64,000 nt of DNA from Caldalkalibacillus uzonensis (GTDB lineage Bacteria > Bacillota > Bacilli > Caldalkalibacillales > Caldalkalibacillaceae), in contig NZ_JAUSUQ010000012.1 of assembly GCF_030814135.1 (NCBI RefSeq), forward strand, positions 1-64,000. Reading direction: 5' to 3'. Position 1 is the stretch's first letter, and every line of letters starts with the position of its first letter. Made by a program: the position numbers and the translations under genes. The notes beneath the pieces are model-generated. The model was not told the origin of the DNA and searched no databases. It saw nothing but the letters and a program-made list of their open reading frames with translations. Below, piece by piece: positions 1-8,480 of this stretch.

Positions 1-95
<95 letters not shown>

Positions 96-101
96 TGGAC
101 A

Positions 102-132
102 AACCTCGTGAGAAATTCTCGCGAGGTTTTTA
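102..132 (+). terminator. rRNA operon terminator
   Basis: AACCTCGTGAG (102-112) pairs with CTCGCGAGGTT (118-128) around a short AAATT loop and runs into a T tract. It lies just after the 5S 3' end, as expected for an rrn operon terminator. Confidence 0.9.
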
Positions 133-189
133 GTGTAAAAAATCTTGTCTGACATTTATTTTTAGCATCAATTACCCAGGGCTCGTTGA

Positions 190-240
190 TTTATTTTAAT
201 CATATCAAAAACATTGGCAATTTTGGTATGATTAAATAAA
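190..240. repeat. AT-rich inverted repeat upstream of the DinB-fold gene
   Basis: The arm at 190-210 is complementary to the arm at 221-240 over about 20 base pairs, with one bulged T and one wobble, around a 10-nt loop. The repeat lies between the rRNA terminator and the ribosome-binding site at 254-261. It could be an operator, or a hairpin in the 5' leader. No T tract follows it on either strand, so a classical terminator is unlikely. I see no clear promoter for the gene that avoids this repeat. Confidence 0.6.
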
Positions 241-269
241 CATCTAAAAACTAAGAGGGGGATAGTTTA

Positions 270-758
270 GTGGATTATAGGGACGAGGTGCTGTGGAATC
301 AACTGTTTGATGTACGTCAGTATACGTTGCAAATTGTTGAAAATATAAGTGAGAGTATGATCGATATCATTCCCGCTGGACACCATAACTCCATTCGTTG
401 GAATATTGGCCACATCATATATGATCAGGATGTTTGGTTTCATCATTTCATGAAGGATGATATGGATGTGCCTGGATATTATCGGCATTTCTTTGATTTT
501 GGGACGAGTCCTTGCACCTGGAAGCAGGAGCCCCCTGCTTGGAGAGAGCTGGTAGAAGAACTCCGTATCCAACCACACCGTTTAAAAAAGAAATTTGCAG
601 GCAGACTGGATGAACCCTTACAGACCACAACAGAATTAGGAATGGGCAAACTCGGTGAAGTGATTCCACGCACGTTATATCACGAATGGTATCACTTGGG
701 GGTTATCCAGTCCATCAAGCGGTTTGCTGATAGCCGACCAGAAGATGGGGTGAAATAA
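270..758 (+). CDS. DinB-like four-helix metalloprotein (putative)
   Basis: A 162-residue protein beginning at GTG with AGAGGGGG at 254-261 as ribosome-binding site. His48 (NIGH), His138 and His142 (YHEWYH) are spaced as the metal-binding triad of the DinB/YfiT fold, and the length fits that family. Family members include bacillithiol- and mycothiol-dependent transferases and many proteins of unknown role, so no substrate can be assigned. It stands alone between the rRNA operon and the convergent niaR. An AT-rich inverted repeat precedes it and may control it. Fold assignment is fairly safe; function is unknown. Confidence 0.75.
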   Translation: MDYRDEVLWNQLFDVRQYTLQIVENISESMIDIIPAGHHNSIRWNIGHIIYDQDVWFHHFMKDDMDVPGYYRHFFDFGTSPCTWKQEPPAWRELVEELRIQPHRLKKKFAGRLDEPLQTTTELGMGKLGEVIPRTLYHEWYHLGVIQSIKRFADSRPEDGVK

Positions 759-847
759 CCATGAGGAAGATCGAGCACATCGAGCACAGGATTAGAGCAA
801 AGCATGATTAACATTATTAAAGAAATGGGGTATGTTTAAACACCTCT

Positions 848-1387
848 TTAATCTCTTTTAAGTAAGATTCCCTCTGCTTCAAGGGCTTGGCAAGCTTCAT
901 CTATCCGTTTGTCATCATTGGCTTCTACCGTATGCAGGTGTACACCTTCCGTCAGAGAAGAAAGCAGTTTGGCCTGGTTGTCTTGCACTTTACGCAAGAA
1001 ATCATGCACATCCTTTTTTGATTCAACCATTAATGAACCCTGAATTTGGCCATAAATCGGGTGTTCAACGATCACATCAACAACTTTAACACCATGCTCC
1101 ACCAAAATGGTTAACTCCCGCTCCGTTTGCTCAAATGCATGCTGACAAGCAATGACGCGCCGTTTGGGCTGAGGAGATGGGGAGCTAAGATACAAATAAC
1201 CTTGGGGAGTGGCCACGATAGGTTCATTTTTCGCTTTTAAAAGTGCGATATCCTGCACAATGACTTGGCGGCTCACACCGGTTTCCTCAGCAAGAAAGGT
1301 ACCAGTGAGGGGTTTTTTCTTGGATTTTAATAACTCTAACAAATAGTGGCGCCGTTTGTCTCCCAGCAATTTAGACATGTGCTTCAT
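848..1387 (-). CDS. niaR: NiaR, niacin-responsive repressor of NAD biosynthesis
   Basis: An N-terminal winged helix-turn-helix (about residues 5-60) is followed by a 3H domain carrying the EHPIYG motif and the GVHLHT motif near the C-terminus. This is the architecture of NiaR (YrxA), which represses nad genes when nicotinic acid is present. I place the start at the ATG at 1387 (179 residues), because GGAGG at 1393-1397 is then 5 nt away. The upstream in-frame GTG at 1393 overlaps that ribosome-binding site and is unlikely. It lies 91 nt downstream of nifS on the same strand, so the two are probably co-transcribed from the divergent nad control region and NiaR would be autoregulated. Confidence 0.93.
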   Translation of the reverse strand: MKHMSKLLGDKRRHYLLELLKSKKKPLTGTFLAEETGVSRQVIVQDIALLKAKNEPIVATPQGYLYLSSPSPQPKRRVIACQHAFEQTERELTILVEHGVKVVDVIVEHPIYGQIQGSLMVESKKDVHDFLRKVQDNQAKLLSSLTEGVHLHTVEANDDKRIDEACQALEAEGILLKRD

Positions 1388-1478
1388 GGTCACCTCCAGG
1401 CATGCCTGTAAAAAGCTTTAACTGAAGATAAGTGTAAAGGGATCAATACCGGTTTGCAACCTATCTTGATCTTGGTTG

Positions 1479-2654
1479 TTAAGATAAAGCATGACTGCTT
1501 CTGAACGTGCGGATAATCTCTTTTATCTGCTGCAGAAAATAATGGATATCTTCACTCGTTACTCCTCGTCCCAAACTGATGCGCACGGCTTGTTTGGCTT
1601 GCTCGTCGTTATAGCCCATGGCCAGCATAACATGGGACGGGGCCCAGTAGTGAGCATGACATGCTGAGCTGGTAGAAACGGCAATACCCTTTTTGGACAG
1701 TTCCTGCATCAGGGCCTGACCCTCGATTTGCTGACACAAGAAATGAATATGGGTTGGCAAGGCTAAAGAAGCGGGAACCGTCAATTGAATGCCAGGCAGG
1801 GCTTGCAATCCTTCTCTTATTGTTGTGTTCAGTTTAACATACCGGTTCCAATCTTCTGGCTGCCGTTCATGGCTCTGTTTTAAAGCATAGGCGGTACCTA
1901 TGAGACCGGGTACATTCTGTGTGCCCGAGCGCCAGCCATACTCTTGTCCCCCTCCATGGAGCAAGGGAGAAAGGCGGACGCCCCTCTGCACATACAGCCC
2001 TCCAACACCTTTCGGTCCGTAAAATTTATGGGCGGAAAAGGAGAGCAAATCCACTCCCCACTCTTCCACTTGAAAAGGAATTTTCCCCAGTGTCTGTACC
2101 GCGTCACAATGAAAGAATGGTGTTTTCGTTCCCTGTTTCAAACGTTTGGCTTTTATGAGTTGACCGATGGTGTCAATGGGTTGGAGGGTGCCCACTTCAT
2201 TGTTGGCGTGCATGACGGAGACTAGAATCGTGTGCTCGGTTAACATTTGTTCCAGCTTGTACAAGTTGATTTTCCCCTGGCTGTCAACCGGAATATAACT
2301 GATGGTAAATCCTTGTTTTTCAAGAGCGGTACAGGCCGACAGAACGGAATCATGCTCAATGGCACTGACCACAATATGCCGCCCTTGTTGTTGGTACATG
2401 TGAGCAACACCCTTGAGAGCCAGATTGTTAGCTTCCGTTCCTCCGCTGGTTAAGACAACCTTCCCCTGATTAGCCCCTAATAGATGGAGAATCTCCCTTT
2501 TTGCTTGATGCACGGCTTCGTCAGCCCGGTCACCAAAGAGATGCAGACTGCTCGGATTACCAAACACATTCAAGCAATAAGGTTTCATGGCCTCCCACAC
2601 GTGTGGATCTACCGGGGTCGTGGCTGCATGATCAAGATAAACATAACGTGGCAT
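1479..2654 (-). CDS. nifS: NifS-type cysteine desulfurase of the nad locus
   Basis: A 391-residue class V PLP aminotransferase fold. The N-terminus is the family hallmark YLDHAATTP, Lys210 in SFSAHK is the PLP-binding lysine, and Cys332 in SSACHAH is the probable persulfide cysteine. In Bacilli the NifS encoded beside nadBCA is known to help mature the 4Fe-4S cluster of quinolinate synthase NadA. The divergent arrangement with nadB and linkage to niaR support the same role here. The ATG at 2654 has GGAGG about 10 nt upstream. No IscU or SufU scaffold gene is adjacent. Its promoter is inside the shared control region at 2708-2737. Confidence 0.95.
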   Translation of the reverse strand: MPRYVYLDHAATTPVDPHVWEAMKPYCLNVFGNPSSLHLFGDRADEAVHQAKREILHLLGANQGKVVLTSGGTEANNLALKGVAHMYQQQGRHIVVSAIEHDSVLSACTALEKQGFTISYIPVDSQGKINLYKLEQMLTEHTILVSVMHANNEVGTLQPIDTIGQLIKAKRLKQGTKTPFFHCDAVQTLGKIPFQVEEWGVDLLSFSAHKFYGPKGVGGLYVQRGVRLSPLLHGGGQEYGWRSGTQNVPGLIGTAYALKQSHERQPEDWNRYVKLNTTIREGLQALPGIQLTVPASLALPTHIHFLCQQIEGQALMQELSKKGIAVSTSSACHAHYWAPSHVMLAMGYNDEQAKQAVRISLGRGVTSEDIHYFLQQIKEIIRTFRSSHALS

Positions 2655-2707
2655 CCCTTCTAACCTCCAAATAAAAATGGGTGGTCAAAAATTAAAGTTT
2701 TGTTTTG

Positions 2708-2737
2708 AGTATAGGCAAGGTAAACAACATATGTCAA
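2708..2737 (-). promoter_or_regulatory. Leftward sigma-A promoter for nifS-niaR
   Basis: Read on the minus strand, TTGACA (2737-2732) and TATACT (2713-2708) are separated by 18 nt. The -35 box falls inside the left half of the palindrome at 2727-2758, so repressor bound there would block this promoter. Confidence 0.8.
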
Positions 2738-2758
2738 GACACCTGTGTTGACATATGT
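2727..2758. promoter_or_regulatory. Probable NiaR operator, 32-bp palindrome
   Basis: ACATATGTCAA at the left end and TTGACATATGT at the right end are exact reverse complements, with an inner ACACCTGTG-type core. Only the two bases flanking the core and the central CC/GG break the symmetry. It lies between divergent nad genes whose own regulator NiaR is encoded in the locus. It overlaps the -35 boxes of both promoters. Assignment to NiaR is inferred from position and from the ACA/TGT half-site style of known Bacillus sites. A second overlapping palindrome, TTGACATATGTCAA, lies at 2748-2761. Confidence 0.75.
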
Positions 2759-2776
2759 CAACACCCCCACTATAAT
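2748..2776 (+). promoter_or_regulatory. Rightward consensus sigma-A promoter for nadBCA
   Basis: TTGACA (2748-2753) and TATAAT (2771-2776) are both perfect consensus and separated by exactly 17 nt. Transcription should start near 2783. The -35 box lies within the palindromic operator, so such a strong promoter would need repression to be useful. Confidence 0.92.
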
Positions 2777-2842
2777 GAGTCTAAATAAGACAGGATCGCT
2801 TTCATGTCATGGACACAACCTTATGTCAAAGGACGAGAAACT

Positions 2843-4432
2843 ATGAAATCTTATCAAACGGATGTACTGGTTATAGGCAGTGGCATTGCCGGTTTGTATG
2901 CCGCTTTACAACACAGTGAATACGCCCGGGTGATGTTGGTGACCAAATCGGCTTGGCCAGAGAGTAATTCCAGCCAGGCCCAGGGCGGGATTGCGGTTGC
3001 CATAGGGGAAGGGGACTCAGCTGAAGCGCATGTGGAAGATACCCTTCGGTGTGGATGCGGCATCAATGACCGTGAAGCTCTGAATGTACTAATGACCTAC
3101 AGTTTTATGGTACTAGAAGACTTATGTCGTCTGGGTGTTCCTTTTGATGCGGATGAAGCGGGCCAGCTTAAGCTTGGCCGGGAAGGGTTTCATTCATTTC
3201 CCAGGATTATTCATGCAGGGGGAGATGCCACTGGGGCTGCCATCGTGAACACTTTGATGCAGCGGGTACGGGAAGAACCCCAGATTTCCATTTATGAAGA
3301 GGCATTTGTTGAACAATTGGTGGTGGATGGAAACCGTTGTGTGGGTGCCATATTGTTTGCCCGGGGCGAGCATATCCTGGTGCAAAGCGCTGCTGTCGTT
3401 TTGGCTGCCGGTGGTTGCGGCCAGCTTTACAAGGAAACAACCAACAGTTTGTTCAGTACAGGAGATGGCATGGCCTTGGCCTGTGAGGCCGGGGCAGATC
3501 TGGCTGATATGGAATTTGTGCAGTTCCATCCCACGGCTTTGGCTGTACCCGTACATCCAAAACCCTTGGTCTCAGAAGCGGTACGGGGTGAGGGGGGCGT
3601 GTTGATCAATGATGACGGATACGCCTTTATGCCGGAGTATCATCCCTGGGGTGATTTGGCTCCGCGGGACGTGGTGGCCCGTGCCATTTTTGACCAGCAG
3701 CAAAAAGGACAGCACGTCTATTTGGATACGCCTCGTCTCGGACCGGTCTTTGGGGAGCGTTTCCCCACGATTTACCGGCGTTGCCTTCAACTTGGCTTTG
3801 ATCCCGTTAAACAGCCGCTACCTGTCACCCCTGCTGCTCACTTTATCATGGGCGGGGTTTGGACGGATGAGTGGGGGCTCACGTCACTGGACGGATTGTA
3901 TGCTTGCGGAGAGGTGGCGTGCACAGGTGTACATGGGGCTAATCGTTTGGCCAGTAATTCTCTTTTGGAGGGTTTGGTCTTTGCCAAGCGCATTAAGGAG
4001 GCACTTCAACGTGATATGGTAAGGAGACCGGCCAACATGACGGCCAGGGATGTAGTCCCCCGCTTTACAGCACAGCACTACGCTTTCTCTTTCGAGCAGC
4101 TAATAAGTCATCAGGCAACACGCAGACTGCAACAGCTGATGTGGGAGGCTGCCGGATTGGTGAGAACTGAAAGCGGGTTACGGCGACTGGAAGCGACGCT
4201 TCGCCAGTGGGAAGCTATCTGGGCTCACCATCATCCCGTGTGGACCAACATGGCCCGGGTCGCTTTGGCTATTACCCGAGCGGCTCTGGAACGAACAGAA
4301 AGCAGGGGGGCTCATTTTCGGGCGGATTACCCTTACGAACAAGAGGTATGGCAACACAAACGGACAAGGTGGAGGAGGGGCAAAGATGAATCCTCTCTTG
4401 TTGGAGGAACAATTGAAACAAGCGCTCAGTGA
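2843..4432 (+). CDS. nadB: L-aspartate oxidase NadB
   Basis: This flavoprotein oxidises L-aspartate to iminoaspartate, the first step of de novo NAD synthesis. The FAD-binding GSGIAG is at residues 12-17, followed by the SQAQGGIAVA and HAGGDATG motifs of the succinate dehydrogenase/NadB flavoprotein family. I prefer the ATG at 2843 (529 residues), because AAAGGA is 7 nt upstream and the chain then begins just before the Rossmann strand. An in-frame ATG at 2804 would add 13 residues but has a poor ribosome-binding site. The 3' end overlaps nadC by 47 nt, implying tight translational coupling. Confidence 0.96.
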   Translation: MKSYQTDVLVIGSGIAGLYAALQHSEYARVMLVTKSAWPESNSSQAQGGIAVAIGEGDSAEAHVEDTLRCGCGINDREALNVLMTYSFMVLEDLCRLGVPFDADEAGQLKLGREGFHSFPRIIHAGGDATGAAIVNTLMQRVREEPQISIYEEAFVEQLVVDGNRCVGAILFARGEHILVQSAAVVLAAGGCGQLYKETTNSLFSTGDGMALACEAGADLADMEFVQFHPTALAVPVHPKPLVSEAVRGEGGVLINDDGYAFMPEYHPWGDLAPRDVVARAIFDQQQKGQHVYLDTPRLGPVFGERFPTIYRRCLQLGFDPVKQPLPVTPAAHFIMGGVWTDEWGLTSLDGLYACGEVACTGVHGANRLASNSLLEGLVFAKRIKEALQRDMVRRPANMTARDVVPRFTAQHYAFSFEQLISHQATRRLQQLMWEAAGLVRTESGLRRLEATLRQWEAIWAHHHPVWTNMARVALAITRAALERTESRGAHFRADYPYEQEVWQHKRTRWRRGKDESSLVGGTIETSAQ

Positions 4433-5231
4433 AGATCTGGGTTTTGGGGACCGGACTACGGAGGCGGTGGTACCGGAGGAACAGTGGGCCAGCGGTGTGG
4501 TGATGGCTAAAGGAAAAGGGGTCATGGCCGGTTTGCCTGTTTTTGAACGGGTGATGCAGCTAGTTGACCACCGGGTGGAAATAACGCCTCTCGTTAAAGA
4601 GGGTGAGCGTGTTGAACAAGGGACATCTGTGATCCGTATACAAGGACCAACGCGGGCCATTTTAACCGGAGAGCGTGTGGCGCTCAATTTTTTGCAACGT
4701 TTGTCTGGCATTGCCACTGTGACGCGCCAAGCTGTTGATTTAGTTAAAGCCTACGGGACCAAGATTGCTGATACCCGCAAGACCACACCGGGTCTACGCA
4801 TGTTGGAAAAATATGCAGTCACCGTTGGAGGTGGAATTAATCACCGCCTGCGGCTGGATGACGCTGTGTTAATTAAAGATAACCATATTCATGCCGCGGG
4901 TGGGCTAAGTGAGGCAGTGCATCGGGTAAGGGAAAAAATGGGTCACACCATCTTTATCGAAGTGGAAACGGAAACCCTCGCGCAGGTGAAGGAAGCTGTG
5001 GCACTGAAGGTAAACGGCATTTTGTTGGATAACATGACCGTTCCCCAATTAAAGGAGGCAGTTGCCCTTATTCCTACTTCGATTATCAGTGAAGCTTCCG
5101 GCAATATGCGCCTGGATCATTTGGAAGCTGTGGCCCAAACCGGGGTACAGGTGATTTCTATCGGCTGGCTGACTCACTCTGCTCCATCCCTTGACCTTAG
5201 TCTTAATTTGGATGGCAGCATTAAAAAGTGA
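4386..5231 (+). CDS. nadC: Nicotinate-nucleotide pyrophosphorylase NadC
   Basis: Quinolinate phosphoribosyltransferase, converting quinolinate and PRPP to nicotinate mononucleotide. Recognisable motifs are DTRKTTPG (129-136), GGGINHRLRLDD (148-159) and KDNH (164-167), all part of the type II phosphoribosyltransferase active site. The length of 281 residues is normal. The ATG lies inside the end of nadB, preceded by GGAGGAGGGG, so translation is coupled. It sits between nadB and nadA, as in other Bacilli. Confidence 0.97.
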   Translation: MNPLLLEEQLKQALSEDLGFGDRTTEAVVPEEQWASGVVMAKGKGVMAGLPVFERVMQLVDHRVEITPLVKEGERVEQGTSVIRIQGPTRAILTGERVALNFLQRLSGIATVTRQAVDLVKAYGTKIADTRKTTPGLRMLEKYAVTVGGGINHRLRLDDAVLIKDNHIHAAGGLSEAVHRVREKMGHTIFIEVETETLAQVKEAVALKVNGILLDNMTVPQLKEAVALIPTSIISEASGNMRLDHLEAVAQTGVQVISIGWLTHSAPSLDLSLNLDGSIKK

Positions 5232-5243
5232 AGGGGGATCACA

Positions 5244-6347
5244 ATGGCACATTCACAGATAACATCCTCTTCCATCTCGCCGGAGATGTTTTATCAATGG
5301 CCAGTGGATGAGATGGAAGCACGGGTGAGAGTGATTAAACAAGCCTTAGGGGATCAACTGGTTATTTTGGGTCATCACTATCAAAAGGATGAAGTGTTCC
5401 AGTTTGCTGACTTTACGGGGGACTCTTTAAAGCTGGCCCAACTGGCGGCCCAGCAGCACCAGGCATCTTACATCGTGTTTTGTGGTGTTCATTTTATGGC
5501 GGAAACAGCGGATATTTTAACCTCTGAGAACCAAACAGTGATCTTGCCTGACTTAAAAGCAGGCTGCTCTATGGCTGACATGGCCGATGATGAGCAGGTG
5601 GAAGAATGTTGGGAACTGTTAACGGGGCTGTTTGGTGAAACCGTTGTACCCATGACCTATGTGAACTCCACAGCGGCTATTAAAGCGTTTTGCGGACGGA
5701 ACGGGGGCTTAACGTGCACCTCTTCCAATGCCAAAAACATGTTTCAGTGGGCTTTCAGCCACAAGGAGCGCATCTTGTTTCTGCCTGATGAACATTTAGG
5801 GCGCAACACAGCCGCCAGCCTGGGTATTCCATTGGAGGAGATGGCGGTTTACAATCCTCTGACCAGGGAACTGGAAGACGTCCAGACAAAGCTGGACCAG
5901 ATTAAGGTCATCTTGTGGAAAGGTTTCTGTTCTGTCCATCAGCATTTTAAGCTGGAACATGTTCAGCGGGTCAGACAAAGGGATCCGCAGATCAAAGTGC
6001 TGGTTCATCCCGAGTGCAATTATGATGTGGTCTGTGCCGCTGATGACAGCGGTTCAACGGAGTATATCATCAGGCAGGTGCAAAACGCACCACCAGGCTC
6101 CAAATGGGCCATCGGCACAGAAGTGAATCTGGTGCAGCGCTTGGCCAAAACCCACCCTGAGCAGACCATCCGCCTGCTTAACGATATGATCTGTCCCTGT
6201 TTAACCATGAACCGGATTGACCTGCCCCACCTGCTGTGGGCATTAGAGAGTATTTATCAAGGGGATAATGTCAATCCCATTCGCGTTGAAACAGATGTTG
6301 CCCGAGAGGCCCGCATTGCCCTTGAGCGAATGTTACAAAACTCTTAA
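5244..6347 (+). CDS. nadA: Quinolinate synthase NadA
   Basis: Condenses iminoaspartate with dihydroxyacetone phosphate to quinolinate, using an oxygen-sensitive 4Fe-4S cluster. The likely cluster ligands are Cys108 (AGCSMAD), the cysteine of KGFCSVHQ near residue 228, and a cysteine of the CPC motif near 317-319, matching the three-cysteine pattern of the B. subtilis enzyme. The 367-residue length is that of the long Bacillus form. It follows nadC by 12 nt and ends the nadBCA operon. The divergent NifS is the presumed sulfur donor. I see no convincing terminator before the convergent transporter gene. Confidence 0.97.
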   Translation: MAHSQITSSSISPEMFYQWPVDEMEARVRVIKQALGDQLVILGHHYQKDEVFQFADFTGDSLKLAQLAAQQHQASYIVFCGVHFMAETADILTSENQTVILPDLKAGCSMADMADDEQVEECWELLTGLFGETVVPMTYVNSTAAIKAFCGRNGGLTCTSSNAKNMFQWAFSHKERILFLPDEHLGRNTAASLGIPLEEMAVYNPLTRELEDVQTKLDQIKVILWKGFCSVHQHFKLEHVQRVRQRDPQIKVLVHPECNYDVVCAADDSGSTEYIIRQVQNAPPGSKWAIGTEVNLVQRLAKTHPEQTIRLLNDMICPCLTMNRIDLPHLLWALESIYQGDNVNPIRVETDVAREARIALERMLQNS

Positions 6348-6380
6348 AACAAGTTGAGCCACAACCCCTCTGTCTATGAT

Positions 6381-7550
6381 TTAAACACGGTGCTTTCCTG
6401 GAGAACTGAGCACATAAATGGCAGCAGGCATAAAACATAACACCATCAGCAACACAGCCAGTCCCTGATGGGTAAAGAAAGAGAAAACAAGCATAAAAAA
6501 AGCGAAGAAAGCAAGGCGCCCCACACACAGCCAAAATTCCCGGTACACCAAGAGTTCCATCATTTTGGTGAGCGGGTTGGCCTTGGCCCTCTCGACCTGG
6601 TGACGGATCGTGGCAAATTGGTTGGTGTATGATGGCACCCACAGCATAGGCAAGGAAATAGAGATCACCGCGTTAAATACAATAAAGGTGAGCGGAGAAG
6701 GAACCCATAGCGTCAGGGTCACCACTGTTGACACCAGCACACCAAGGGAAGCAATCATATGATGAAAACGTGCTAACAACTGGTGCCCTACGATGAAGTA
6801 AGTGAGCACACTAAGTAAAGCAAACAGCATGTTCCATTCACCCACATGCCACTCATTTTGCAAAAAAAGATAGATAAAAATACTGAGTGACATATGTACA
6901 AAGGCAAAGAAAAAGCCGAATGAAGCAGCAGACAATCCCACATACCCCATCCGCCGGTTAGCTGGCATAACAAAACCCCTACGCCGGTAGGCTTGAGGAA
7001 TACGCACCCGTGGTGTAAGCACGCTGCTTACTGTTTGACAGCCTAAAATGGACAGAGTCGTTATCAAAGCGGCATCATACCCCTGATGATAAATGATCCA
7101 CCCCGCTAGCGGAGGGGTGAGCAATTGAGCCAGGCCATTAATGATATATTGCAGGCTCATCACCCAGGATAAACCATCTTGATCACTAAACCACAGGGAA
7201 TAAAAATTAAGTCCGGCAAAAAACAAGCCAATGTACAGGCCGTTCAGCGCTCCTGCCAAACCGATAGCCACTAGCTGATCAAAGGTTCCCAGCAATAAAT
7301 AGAGATACAAAGTGCAAGCAGCCACCGATGAAAGCAGAAAATTGAGGCGGCTGCCCAGCCGGTACATCAAATAAGCACCTAAGACAAACCCGGCAAAAGT
7401 AAATGCAAAAGAACACATTTGGAAAAAACCCAGCAGCACCAAGCTGGCATGCTGTTTCCAGACAAAAATGTTTAAAAACAGGGTAGAGAAAGAGTAGGCT
7501 ACAGCAAAAAAGCTAAAAGTGCCGAACATAAAGAATAAGGGAACCTTCAT
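6381..7550 (-). CDS. Major facilitator-like 12-TM membrane transporter
   Basis: A very hydrophobic protein of about 389 residues with roughly 11-12 predicted membrane spans in two halves separated by a basic loop (YRRRGFVMPANRRMG) near the middle. This fits a major facilitator fold. I do not recognise a substrate-specific family. It lacks the obvious sugar-porter motifs of the niacin transporter NiaP, so a link to the adjacent nad operon is only positional. Start choice is uncertain: the ATG at 7550 begins just before the first span and has AAAGGA upstream; GTG at 7577 and ATG at 7562 are in-frame alternatives. It converges on nadA. Confidence 0.75.
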   Translation of the reverse strand: MKVPLFFMFGTFSFFAVAYSFSTLFLNIFVWKQHASLVLLGFFQMCSFAFTFAGFVLGAYLMYRLGSRLNFLLSSVAACTLYLYLLLGTFDQLVAIGLAGALNGLYIGLFFAGLNFYSLWFSDQDGLSWVMSLQYIINGLAQLLTPPLAGWIIYHQGYDAALITTLSILGCQTVSSVLTPRVRIPQAYRRRGFVMPANRRMGYVGLSAASFGFFFAFVHMSLSIFIYLFLQNEWHVGEWNMLFALLSVLTYFIVGHQLLARFHHMIASLGVLVSTVVTLTLWVPSPLTFIVFNAVISISLPMLWVPSYTNQFATIRHQVERAKANPLTKMMELLVYREFWLCVGRLAFFAFFMLVFSFFTHQGLAVLLMVLCFMPAAIYVLSSPGKHRV

Positions 7551-7707
7551 CCTTGGACACATCCTTTGCTTGTACACATGTATATGAGCAAAGGAGGACT
7601 GGCATGCAGAGGTTGGCTCCCTTCTCGGAAAATATTATGGTATAGTTATGCATAATCTTTATTAAACTGTTTTTATACATGACACCAGACCGGGGAGGGA
7701 ATGTGGA

Positions 7708-8436
7708 GTGGAACTTTTGCACGAGTGGTGGATGTGGATTCAGGATGCCCATTACCTGGAGATTACATTGCGTTTACTGCTGGCTACCTTACTTGGCGGC
7801 TTGGTTGGCCTGGAAAGGGAGCAAAGCAACCGCCCGGCCGGTTTCCGGACTCATATTTTGGTTTGTGTGGGCTCGGCTTTGATCATGCTGATCTCCATAT
7901 ATGGCTTTGAGGAATATATTAAAGAGAGAAGCCAGTACGGCTATGTGGTGGCTGACCCGGCCCGCCTGGCTGCCCAAGTGGTCAGCGGCATCGGCTTTTT
8001 GGGAGCAGGCACCATCCTCGTGCATGGCTTTGCCATTCGTGGCTTAACTACAGCGGCCTCGCTGTGGGTTGTGGCTGGCATCGGGCTGGCCTTAGGAGCA
8101 GGTTTCTACTTTGGTGCCATTCTGTCCACCGGGCTGGTACTGTTGAGCCTGATTGTCTTGAACCGCTTTGAATCGGTCGTGCTGCACAAGAGTTATTTTC
8201 ACCGTCTGGTGATCAAAGTGGAGGATCAGCCAGGAAAGTTAGGGGAGATTGCCACCACACTCGGTGAGCAAAATGTGAACATCCGCAAGTTGTCGATAGA
8301 GGAGGCCGGCCAGACAGATCCTGGTACGGTGCGCCTGGTGCTTAATATTCGTATTCCTAATACGGTCTCCATGGCCATATTAGTGGATCAATTGCGAAAT
8401 TTGGATGGTGTCAAAGAGGTGAGCATCGATAAATAA
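7708..8436 (+). CDS. MgtC/SapB-family membrane protein with C-terminal ACT-like domain
   Basis: The N-terminal half carries the MgtC signature: GGLVGLEREQSNRPAGFRTH and ARLAAQVVSGIGFLGAGTI, within about five membrane spans. The C-terminal roughly 80 residues (EDQPGKLGEIATTLGEQNVNI) look like an ACT regulatory domain. MgtC proteins are linked to growth at low magnesium and to ATP synthase control, but the role in Bacilli is not settled. The GTG at 7708 is chosen because GGGGAGGG lies 8 nt upstream. The gene is flanked by a divergent transporter and a hairpin after its stop. Confidence 0.88.
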   Translation: MELLHEWWMWIQDAHYLEITLRLLLATLLGGLVGLEREQSNRPAGFRTHILVCVGSALIMLISIYGFEEYIKERSQYGYVVADPARLAAQVVSGIGFLGAGTILVHGFAIRGLTTAASLWVVAGIGLALGAGFYFGAILSTGLVLLSLIVLNRFESVVLHKSYFHRLVIKVEDQPGKLGEIATTLGEQNVNIRKLSIEEAGQTDPGTVRLVLNIRIPNTVSMAILVDQLRNLDGVKEVSIDK

Positions 8437-8440
8437 CCGC

Positions 8441-8480
8441 AAAAAAGGGCTGCCTCCAGTTAACATGGAGGGAGCCCTTC
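8441..8480 (-). terminator. Strong hairpin whose U tract is on the minus strand
   Basis: AAGGGCTGCCTCCA (8445-8458) pairs with TGGAGGGAGCCCTT (8466-8479) around a 7-nt loop. Six A bases precede it on the plus strand, so the T tract follows the hairpin only when read leftward. In the plus direction CTGG follows. It could end mgtC-family transcription weakly, but by shape it terminates a leftward transcript for which no gene is apparent. Confidence 0.75.

Noticed and set aside
1388-1393. GTG start for niaR
   Set aside because: It overlaps its own GGAGG; the ATG at 1387 is correctly spaced.
3194-3605. Long open frames on both strands inside nadB
   Set aside because: They overlap a clear NadB coding region in other frames, lack ribosome-binding sites and have no family features. 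Many similar shadow frames in clpC, rpoB, rpoC and fusA were discarded for the same reason.
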